A stretch of 7,186 nucleotides of DNA from the NCBI GenBank assembly GCA_029263555.1, contig JAJUFW010000145.1, positions 1 through 7,186 of the forward strand, given 5' to 3'. The position numbers and the translations under genes are program-made. Positions 1 through 7,186 of the stretch are shown here, piece after piece. Position 1 is the stretch's first letter; every line of letters begins with the position of its first letter. The notes under the pieces are model-generated. The model had not been told where the DNA came from, made no database searches, and saw only the letters and a program-made list of their open reading frames with translations. This DNA is from Alphaproteobacteria bacterium (lineage in GTDB: Bacteria; Pseudomonadota; Alphaproteobacteria; DSM-16000; Inquilinaceae).

Positions 1-174
1 ATGGGCGGTCGGGTCGGCCAGCTCCTCGGTCCGGTTGCCAGCCGCGGCCAGCACCCGGCCGGTCTCCGCGTCGACCAGGACGGCGCCGACCGGGACCTCG
101 CCGCGGGTCGCGGCCGCCTCGGCCTCGGCGAAGGCGAGATCCATGAACCGCTTCGTTTCGTCGATGGTTTCCAT
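1..174 (-). CDS. tadA: tRNA-specific adenosine deaminase TadA, N-terminal part (3' end outside window)
   Basis: TadA deaminates adenosine-34 in the anticodon of tRNA-Arg(ACG) to inosine, a cytoplasmic, zinc-dependent reaction. Only the first 58 codons are visible. They read like the TadA N-terminus: a first helix with FMDLAFAEAE (residues 10-19), then RGEVPVGAVLVD (24-35), AAGNRTE (44-50) and DPTAH (54-58). The window ends exactly at His58, which in the family is the zinc-ligand histidine of the H-A-E motif, so the rest of the active site (the P-C-x-x-C part) is not seen. The start at 174 gives the usual TadA N-terminal length but has no clear ribosome-binding site. An in-frame ATG at 222 would add 16 residues, overlap the rluB start, and has a GGAGG upstream. 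The gene is divergent from rluB. Family assignment is firm; the start is uncertain. Confidence 0.88.
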   Translation of the reverse strand, partial: METIDETKRFMDLAFAEAEAAATRGEVPVGAVLVDAETGRVLAAAGNRTEELADPTAH

Positions 175-220
175 GGCCGCGACTTTGGCCGATGCCGCGC
201 TTCGTGTATAGGGTGGCGCC

Positions 221-1015
221 ATGACCGATCATTCCTCCGAAATGCCGCCGTCCGAAGGCCGGGACCGAATCGCCAAGGTGCTGGCCCGCGCAGGCCTCTG
301 CTCCCGCCGCGACGCCGAACGCTGGATCGCCGAGGGGCGCGTCGCCGTGAACGGCACCGTCCTGACCAGCCCCGCGGTTACCGTCGGCCCCGACGACCAG
401 GTGATGGTCGACGGCAAGCCTCTGCCCGAACGGCAGCCGACGCGCGTCTGGCGCTATCACAAGCCGGCCGGGCTCGTCACCACCGCCCGCGACGAGAAGG
501 GCCGCCCAACCGTATTCGAGCGGCTGCCCGCCTCCCTCCCCAGGGTCGTCTCGGTCGGCAGGCTCGACATCAACAGCGAGGGGCTTCTCCTCTTGACCAA
601 CGACGGCGCGCTGGCCCGCTATCTGGAGCTGCCCTCGACCGGGTGGTCGCGGCGCTACCGGGTCCGCGTCCATGGCGAGGTCGACGAGAAGACGCTGGCC
701 GGCCTCGCGCGCGGCACCACCGTTTCCGGCATCCAGTACGGCCCCATCGAGGCCACCCTGGACCGCCGGCAGGGGAGCAACGCCTGGCTGACCGTGACCC
801 TGCGCGAGGGCAAGAACCGGGAGGTCCGCAAGGTGATGGAAAGCATCGGCCTCACGGTCACGCGCCTGATCCGCGTCGCCTACGGCCCCTTCCAGCTTGG
901 CAATCTGGACAAGGGCGCGGTCGACGAGATCCGGCCGAACGTACTGCGCGACCAGCTCGGCGCCTTCCTCAAGAAGTCCGGGGCATCCGATGCGAATCGT
1001 CGGCGGCCGACATAG
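221..1015 (+). CDS. rluB: Ribosomal large-subunit pseudouridine synthase (RluB-type, RsuA family)
   Basis: This 264-residue protein belongs to the RsuA/RluB/RluE/RluF family, which isomerises a uridine in rRNA; RluB of E. coli makes pseudouridine 2605 in 23S rRNA. Residues 16-65 form an S4 RNA-binding domain (RIAKVLARAGLCSRRDAERWI, then GRVAVNG). The catalytic domain follows: YHKPAGLVTT (79-88), the active-site motif GRLDINSEGLLLLTNDG with catalytic Asp116, and the C-terminal signature EGKNREVRKVM (196-206). The full-length S4 domain and these motifs fit RluB better than RluE, but the exact target uridine is inferred. The ATG at 221 has AGGGTGG at 210-216 as a plausible ribosome-binding site. 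The last 26 nt overlap rsmD. The protein ends soon after the catalytic domain, without the long basic tail that I recall from some alphaproteobacterial homologues. Confidence 0.93.
   Translation: MTDHSSEMPPSEGRDRIAKVLARAGLCSRRDAERWIAEGRVAVNGTVLTSPAVTVGPDDQVMVDGKPLPERQPTRVWRYHKPAGLVTTARDEKGRPTVFERLPASLPRVVSVGRLDINSEGLLLLTNDGALARYLELPSTGWSRRYRVRVHGEVDEKTLAGLARGTTVSGIQYGPIEATLDRRQGSNAWLTVTLREGKNREVRKVMESIGLTVTRLIRVAYGPFQLGNLDKGAVDEIRPNVLRDQLGAFLKKSGASDANRRRPT
234..238 (-). promoter_or_regulatory. Possible ribosome-binding site for an alternative tadA start at 222
   Basis: On the minus strand GGAGG lies 11 nt before an ATG at 222-220 that is in frame with tadA, with no stop codon between the two starts. 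The spacing is longer than ideal. The site lies inside the rluB coding sequence, so it may be chance. Confidence 0.25.
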
Positions 1016-1571
1016 GGGCCGGCAGATCGACGCGCCACCCGGGAGGAACGTCCGCCCGACGACGGACCGGGTCCGGGAAGCGATCTTCAACGTGCTGGCC
1101 CATGCTGACTGGGGGGAGGATGTCGGCGATCCGCTGAACGGCGCGCAGGTGCTGGACGCCTTCTGCGGCACCGGCGCCCTGGCGCTGGAGGCCCTGTCCC
1201 GCGGCGCGGAGCGGGCCGTGCTCATGGATCTGAGCCCGGGATCGCTCGGCATCGCCCGGCGCAATGTCGACCGGCTCGGCGAAGGCGGGCGTGCGGCCGT
1301 GATCCGGGCCGATGCCCTGAAGCCGCCGGCCGCCCGGTTCCAGGCAAGCTTGTGCTTTCTCGACCCGCCATACGGGCGCGATCTCGCCGCGCCCGCCCTG
1401 CAGGCCCTGGCCGCCGCCGGCTGGCTTGCCGACGGGGCGCTCGCCGTCGTGGAGCTGTCCAAGGCCGACACCTTCGTTCCCCCGGCGGGGTTCACCCTGC
1501 TGGACGAACGGCGTTATGGTGACACCGCGGTCCTGTTCCTGAAGACGGAGGGAGGACGATGGCTGAAGTGA
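990..1571 (+). CDS. rsmD: 16S rRNA (guanine(966)-N(2))-methyltransferase RsmD
   Basis: RsmD uses S-adenosylmethionine to methylate N2 of G966 in 16S rRNA during small-subunit assembly. The 193-residue product shows the whole family pattern. The N-terminus MRIVGGRHRGRQI and RPTTDRVREAIFN (22-34) are diagnostic. SAM-binding motif I is VLDAFCGTGALALEALSRGA (54-73), Asp80 after the next strand probably contacts the ribose, and DPPY (125-128) is the catalytic motif of N2/N6 amino-methylases. The start is chosen at 990 because the family begins with M-R-I-x-G-G; an in-frame start further upstream would lie deep in rluB. It overlaps rluB by 26 nt and the next gene by 13 nt, with only a weak GGGG 6 nt before the ATG, so translation is probably coupled to rluB. 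Confidence 0.95.
   Translation: MRIVGGRHRGRQIDAPPGRNVRPTTDRVREAIFNVLAHADWGEDVGDPLNGAQVLDAFCGTGALALEALSRGAERAVLMDLSPGSLGIARRNVDRLGEGGRAAVIRADALKPPAARFQASLCFLDPPYGRDLAAPALQALAAAGWLADGALAVVELSKADTFVPPAGFTLLDERRYGDTAVLFLKTEGGRWLK
1551..1555 (+). promoter_or_regulatory. Ribosome-binding site of the GFA-family gene
   Basis: GGAGG sits 3 nt before the ATG at 1559, inside a longer purine run that includes another GGAGG three to four bases upstream with better spacing. It lies within the last codons of rsmD and supports the 1559 start. Confidence 0.6.
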
Positions 1572-1963
1572 GGGCTACGGGGCGCTGCCTGTGCGGAGCC
1601 GTCCAGTACCAGGTCACCGGCGCGCTGCGCGACGTGGTCGACTGCCACTGCCGGATGTGTCTGCGCAGCCACGGGCATGTCGCAGCCTATACCAGCACCG
1701 GCCTGACCGATCTCCGGCTCACCGAGAGCCGCGGGCTTAAATGGTACCAGTCCTCGGAAAAGGCGCGTCGCGGCTTCTGCCAAGAATGCGGATCGAGCCT
1801 GTTCTGGCATGCCGAGAAGGCGCGCACGATCGACATCGCGGCCGGCACCATCGACCCGCCGACCGGGCTCAAGACCGTCCGCCACATCTTCGTCGCCGAC
1901 AAGAGCGACTATTACGAGATCACCGACGGCCTGGAACAGATGCCGGGCAACTCCCCCGACTGA
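1559..1963 (+). CDS. GFA/CENP-V-fold zinc-binding protein (glutathione-dependent formaldehyde-activating enzyme family)
   Basis: This 134-residue protein has the cysteine pattern of the GFA (Gfa/CENP-V) family: C10-x-C12 in GRCLCGAV, C29-x-C31-x-x-C34 in DCHCRMC, and C74-x-x-C77 in GFCQECGSSLFW. In the family these seven cysteines hold a structural and a second zinc ion. The founding member was described as helping formaldehyde react with glutathione, but most members have no proven substrate and that activity is disputed, so no specific function should be read from the name. The length is normal for a single-domain member and no signal peptide is visible. The gene starts 13 nt before the rsmD stop and has a strong ribosome-binding site, so it is almost certainly expressed with rluB-rsmD. 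It converges on mutL 18 bp downstream. Nothing here suggests a role in RNA modification beyond location. Confidence 0.9.
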   Translation: MAEVRATGRCLCGAVQYQVTGALRDVVDCHCRMCLRSHGHVAAYTSTGLTDLRLTESRGLKWYQSSEKARRGFCQECGSSLFWHAEKARTIDIAAGTIDPPTGLKTVRHIFVADKSDYYEITDGLEQMPGNSPD

Positions 1964-1984
1964 CGGCTCCCGGGCCGCCGGTCA
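1961..1984. terminator. Possible bidirectional hairpin between convergent GFA gene and mutL
   Basis: The TGA of the GFA gene and the stop codon of mutL form the ends of an inverted repeat. TGAC pairs with GTCA, then GGC (1965-1967) pairs with GCC (1977-1979), with one bulged G at 1980 and a 9-nt loop containing CCCGGG. No run of T follows on either strand, so if it ends transcription it is not a classic intrinsic terminator. Such GC-rich repeats also arise by chance in a genome of this composition. Confidence 0.3.
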
Positions 1985-3829
1985 GCGCCGTCCGAACAGC
2001 CGCTCTATATCCGCGAGCTTGAGCTCCACATAGGTCGGGCGGCCGTGATTGCATTGTCCCGAATGGGGCGTCGCCTCCATCTGGCGGAGAAGGGCGTTCA
2101 TCTCCTCCACCGTCAGCCGGCGTCCCGAACGGACGCTTCCGTGGCAGGCCATCGACGAGCAGACGGCATCCAGACGCTCGCGCAGCGAGGTCGCCTGGTC
2201 CAACTCCGCCAGCTCGTCCGCCAGGTCGCGCACAAGCCCCTGTACGTCGGTCTGGCCCAGAAGCGCCGGGACTTCGCGTACGACGACCGCACCGGGCCCG
2301 AAACCCTCCAGCACCAGCCCCAGCTCGGCCAGCTCCGCCTCGCGAGCGAGCAGGCGGTCGACCGCCTGCTCCGGCAGCTCGACCACCTCCGGCAGCAGCA
2401 GGCCCTGCCGCTTGACGCCGCCGTCGATCAGCGCCTGCTTCATGCGCTCATAGACCAGACGCTCATGCGCCGCGTGCTGGTCGACGATGACGATCCCGTC
2501 CTCGGTCTGGGCGACGATGTAGTTGGCGTGGACCTGAGCCCGCGCCGCGCCCAGGGGATGGCGAACCGCAGGTTCCGGAGCTGCCGCCGCATCCTCGCCG
2601 GCATCGCCCGGCCGGGCCGATGGAACGGTCAGCGGCGCGAACCAGGACGCCGCCTCCTCCATCAGCCGGGCGGGCGGCGTGGCAGGAACCGGCGCCCTTC
2701 CCCAACCGAGACCGGTCGGGTACCGGGCAGCCGGCACGGCCGGCGGCGCCGCCTGTGGCCGGAACGATTCGATGGTCGCGGCCGCGACGGTGGAGGAGGC
2801 ACGGTGACCTGCCTGCGCCAACGCGTGACGGATCGCCGTCACGATCAGCCCGCGCACCATCTGGCTGTCCCGGAACCGGACCTCGGCCTTGGTCGGATGG
2901 ACGTTGACGTCGACCTGTTCGAAGGGCAGGTCGATGAACAGGACCGCCATCGGATGCCGGTCGCGCGCCAGGAAATCCGCATAGGCGCCGCGCAGCGCCC
3001 CCAGCAGCAGCTTGTCGCGGACCGGCCGGCCGTTGACGAACAGGTACTGCCCCTGGGTGGTCGGCTTGTTCAGCGTCGGCAGGGCCGCATGGCCGGTCAA
3101 CCGGACCCCTTCCCTCGCCGCGTCGATCGGCACGGAATTGTCGGCGAAGTCGCGCCCCAGGACCGCCCCCAGCCGGGCAAGGCGCGCGTCCAGGAGATCG
3201 CCCTGGGCGGCGGAAAGCCGGATCGGCGTCCGTCGGTCATCCGACAGGGTGAAGGATATGCCGGGATAGGCCATGGCCAGCCGCTCGACCGTGTCGATCG
3301 CGGCCGCGGTTTCCGTCCGTTCGGACTTGAGGAACTTCAGCCGGGCCGGGGTGGCGTAGAACAGGTCCCGCACCTCGATCCGGGTCCCGGTCGCGAGCGC
3401 CGCCGGCGCCGGCGGGCCGACGACTCCGCCCTCGACCGCAAGCGACCATGCCGCGTCCGCCCCCCGGGCGCGACTGGTCAGCGTCATGCGGCTGACGGCG
3501 CCGATGGAGGGGAGCGCCTCCCCGCGGAAGCCGAGCGTCGCGATCCGCAGGAGATCCTCGCCCTCCAGCTTCGAGGTCGCGTGACGCTCGACCGCGAGCA
3601 GCAGCTCCTCCGCCGACATGCCGCAGCCGTCGTCGGTGACCGAGATATATGTCCGGCCGCCGTCGCGCAGCACGATGTCGACGCGGGTCGCGCCGGCATC
3701 GATGGAATTCTCGACCAGTTCCTTGATCGCCGCGGCGGGCCGCTCGATGACCTCGCCGGCCGCGATCCTGTTGACCAGGGTCGGCGGCAGGCGACGAATG
3801 GTCCTGGGGGTCTGAGGAGTGGGAGCCAT
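1982..3829 (-). CDS. mutL: DNA mismatch repair protein MutL (endonuclease-type)
   Basis: MutL links mismatch recognition by MutS to strand incision and excision. The 615-residue product has an N-terminal GHKL ATPase: [12 protein letters not shown] (36-47) with catalytic Glu37, DDGCG (66-70), TSKL (85-88), [11 protein letters not shown] (100-110), and FVNGRPVRD (264-272) with [12 protein letters not shown] (308-319) in the transducer domain. Residues about 341-425 are a Pro/Ala-rich linker. The C-terminal dimerisation domain carries the full metal-dependent nuclease motif D-Q-H-A-x2-E-x4-E (450-461), plus [10 protein letters not shown] (561-570) and GQCNHGRPT (591-599), which match the other metal-site motifs. 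It therefore probably nicks DNA itself, unlike E. coli MutL, which relies on MutH. ATG 3829 gives the usual N-terminus; no good ribosome-binding site is seen, and an ATG at 3835 reads straight into TAG. The M48 gene lies 66 bp upstream. Confidence 0.97.
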   Translation of the reverse strand: MAPTPQTPRTIRRLPPTLVNRIAAGEVIERPAAAIKELVENSIDAGATRVDIVLRDGGRTYISVTDDGCGMSAEELLLAVERHATSKLEGEDLLRIATLGFRGEALPSIGAVSRMTLTSRARGADAAWSLAVEGGVVGPPAPAALATGTRIEVRDLFYATPARLKFLKSERTETAAAIDTVERLAMAYPGISFTLSDDRRTPIRLSAAQGDLLDARLARLGAVLGRDFADNSVPIDAAREGVRLTGHAALPTLNKPTTQGQYLFVNGRPVRDKLLLGALRGAYADFLARDRHPMAVLFIDLPFEQVDVNVHPTKAEVRFRDSQMVRGLIVTAIRHALAQAGHRASSTVAAATIESFRPQAAPPAVPAARYPTGLGWGRAPVPATPPARLMEEAASWFAPLTVPSARPGDAGEDAAAAPEPAVRHPLGAARAQVHANYIVAQTEDGIVIVDQHAAHERLVYERMKQALIDGGVKRQGLLLPEVVELPEQAVDRLLAREAELAELGLVLEGFGPGAVVVREVPALLGQTDVQGLVRDLADELAELDQATSLRERLDAVCSSMACHGSVRSGRRLTVEEMNALLRQMEATPHSGQCNHGRPTYVELKLADIERLFGRR

Positions 3830-3895
3830 CTACATATGGTAGCCGATACGGCCTCTTGCTGACGAGCCGGAAGGCGCCCCGCCGGGGATGGTCCC
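3830..3895 (-). other. Spacer between M48 protease gene and mutL with two short hairpins
   Basis: This 66-bp leader before mutL holds two small inverted repeats: CCCCG-C-CGGGG (3877-3887), 8 nt after the protease stop codon, and GCCG-ATA-CGGC (3842-3852), 12 nt before the mutL ATG. Next to the start is an AT-rich, nearly palindromic stretch around CATATG. No convincing -35/-10 pair and no T-run were seen, so whether mutL has its own promoter here or is read through from the protease gene cannot be told. Confidence 0.3.
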
Positions 3896-4720
3896 TCAGG
3901 ACTGATAGATGGCGAGAGCCTCCGGCAACAGGCTTTCGAGCTGGGCGATCCGGCTGGCCGGCGCCGGGTGGGTGGAGGCGAATTCCGGCGACCGGGCGCC
4001 GGCGGATTCCATGTTCTGCCAGAAGGCGAGGGCCTCGCGCGGGTCGTAGCCGGCCCGGGCCATCAGGATGAGGCCGATCCGGTCGGCCTCCAGCTCCTGG
4101 TCCCGCGAATAGGGCAGGATGATCCCGTACTGGGCGCCGACGCCGAGCAGGCCCGCGATCTCGTTCGCATAGGCGACATTGCCGACGCTGAGCAGGGCGC
4201 CGATCGTCTGCACCCCGAGATCCGTCGCGGCCGAGGTGCTGAGCCGCCGGGCGGCATGGCGGGCCTGGTTGTGGCCGATCTCGTGCCCGACCACGGCGGC
4301 GAGTTGAGCGTCGTTATCCATGTAGCGGAAGATGCCCTCATAGACCCCGATCTTTCCGCCGGGCAGGGCGAAGGCGTTCGCCTCCTCGCTGGCGAAGACC
4401 ACCATCTCCCAGTCCGCCGGGTTCTCCCCGGCCGCCGCGAGCAGCCGGCTGCCCACAGTCTTGAGCGCATTCTGCATGCCGGCGTTCTGGGAGACGGGCT
4501 CCTCCTGCCGGATGCGCTGCCACTGCTCGACGCCGAGCTGGACCTCCTGCTGCGGCGAGACGACGTTGGGCACGCTTTTCGCAAGGTCGAGGCCGGTCGT
4601 GCAGCCGGCGAGTGCAAGCCCCGAGACCCCCGCGAGCGCGGTCATCATGGCCCGGCGGCCAAGCGCCGGAGAATCGTCGCCGCTTGCGCAGGTCCCGGCG
4701 CCCCCGTGCTTGAGACACAT
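3896..4720 (-). CDS. M48-family zinc metalloprotease, predicted lipoprotein
   Basis: This 274-residue protein has the M48 peptidase pattern: zinc-binding HEIGH (146-150) with catalytic Glu147, a following H-A-A-R-R helix, and the third-ligand motif ELEAD (209-213), most likely through Glu209. Before the catalytic motif are NAFALPGGKIGVYEG (115-129) and NDAQLAAVVG (136-145), and near the C-terminus STHPAPASRI (249-258), all typical of bacterial LoiP/YcaL/Oma1-like members that act in envelope protein quality control. The N-terminus has Arg22-Arg23, a hydrophobic stretch and a lipobox LAGC, so Cys40 would be lipidated after cleavage and the enzyme tethered in the periplasm. The twin arginine may mean Tat export. 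There is no extra transmembrane segment of the HtpX type. The ATG at 4720 has GGGGG 9 nt upstream. Its substrate cannot be told from the sequence. Confidence 0.93.
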   Translation of the reverse strand: MCLKHGGAGTCASGDDSPALGRRAMMTALAGVSGLALAGCTTGLDLAKSVPNVVSPQQEVQLGVEQWQRIRQEEPVSQNAGMQNALKTVGSRLLAAAGENPADWEMVVFASEEANAFALPGGKIGVYEGIFRYMDNDAQLAAVVGHEIGHNQARHAARRLSTSAATDLGVQTIGALLSVGNVAYANEIAGLLGVGAQYGIILPYSRDQELEADRIGLILMARAGYDPREALAFWQNMESAGARSPEFASTHPAPASRIAQLESLLPEALAIYQS

Positions 4721-4729
4721 CTTCGCTTT

Positions 4730-4734
4730 CCCCC
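4730..4734 (-). promoter_or_regulatory. Ribosome-binding site of the M48 protease gene
   Basis: A minus-strand GGGGG in the purine-rich run AAGGGGGAAAGCGAAG lies 9 nt before the ATG at 4720. It supports the long N-terminus (20 residues before the twin arginine). No other ATG lies upstream in frame before a stop at 4790-4792. Confidence 0.5.
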
Positions 4735-4851
4735 TTCGGATCGGTTTCGTTCGGCGAATGGCGGCCGGGCGGCTCCGGTCCTGTGCCCCCTACCGACCCG
4801 GCGCCCCAGATGCTGGCACCGGAACCGGGCAACATGGCGGCAGGACAGTGC

Positions 4852-4870
4852 CTTTCCGGCTGCCGGAGAG
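4852..4870 (-). terminator. Short hairpin just after pgi, possible weak terminator
   Basis: On the minus strand CTCTCCGG and CCGGAAAG flank CAG, an 8-bp stem with one mismatch, beginning 5 nt after the pgi stop codon. No T-run follows. It could stabilise the mRNA end or separate pgi from the M48 gene. The rest of the 155-bp gap shows no recognisable promoter by eye. Confidence 0.28.
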
Positions 4871-4875
4871 ACGGG

Positions 4876-7186
<2,311 letters not shown>

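Noticed and set aside
185..212. TTGGCC - 16 bp - TATAGG as a sigma-70-like promoter for rluB
   Set aside because: Each box matches only four of six consensus bases, and the transcript would begin within a base or two of the ATG, which would remove the ribosome-binding site at 210-216.
1..1137. A 378-codon plus-strand open frame running over tadA, rluB and the start of rsmD
   Set aside because: The product is Arg/Pro/Gly-rich nonsense, and three genuine genes with family motifs occupy the same DNA in other frames or strand.
2045..3862. A 605-codon open frame on the plus strand that covers nearly all of mutL
   Set aside because: It is the antisense shadow of a GC-rich gene. Its product is Arg/Gln/Asp-rich with no family motif, while the minus strand gives a motif-complete MutL.
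4361..4368. GGGCAGGG, a match to the FtsK-orienting GGGNAGGG motif
   Set aside because: One plus-strand match and at least three on the opposite strand (534-541, near 3108, 7149-7156) show no bias, so they are compatible with chance in GC-rich DNA.

Overview
This 7.2-kb window is a gene-dense, GC-rich bacterial chromosome segment. The gene content and protein sequences suggest an alphaproteobacterium, possibly close to the Rhodospirillales or Azospirillales. That assignment is an inference: it rests on the high GC, the tadA | rluB-rsmD divergent block, a MutL that carries its own endonuclease motif, and an M16 peptidase next to pgi. No 16S gene or other decisive marker is present.

Left part (1-1963): a truncated minus-strand tadA (tRNA adenosine deaminase) diverges from a plus-strand run of rluB, rsmD and a GFA/CENP-V-type zinc protein. 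Each plus-strand gene overlaps the next (26 nt, then 13 nt), which suggests one transcript with coupled translation. Three of these four genes modify the RNAs of the translation apparatus: the tRNA wobble base, 23S pseudouridine and a 16S N2-methylguanine. The GFA-type gene is the functional outsider.

Middle (1982-4720): mutL converges on the GFA-type gene with only 18 bp between them. The two stop codons form the base of an inverted repeat. Upstream of mutL, in the same direction, is an M48-family zinc metalloprotease with a lipoprotein signal peptide.

Right part (4876-7186): pgi (glucose-6-phosphate isomerase), and upstream of it the C-terminal 210 codons of an M16 (insulinase-type) peptidase that runs off the window. 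M16, pgi, M48 and mutL all lie on the minus strand with gaps of 35, 155 and 66 bp. They could be partly co-transcribed, but their functions are unrelated.

There is no RNA gene, mobile element, CRISPR array, long repeat or gene-free stretch over 300 bp. I found no convincing undescribed system. The observations worth a second look are small: the tadA/rluB start overlap, the GFA gene coupled to rsmD, the putative Tat-type lipoprotein signal on the M48 protease, a start-stop codon pair directly before mutL, and hairpins at gene ends.
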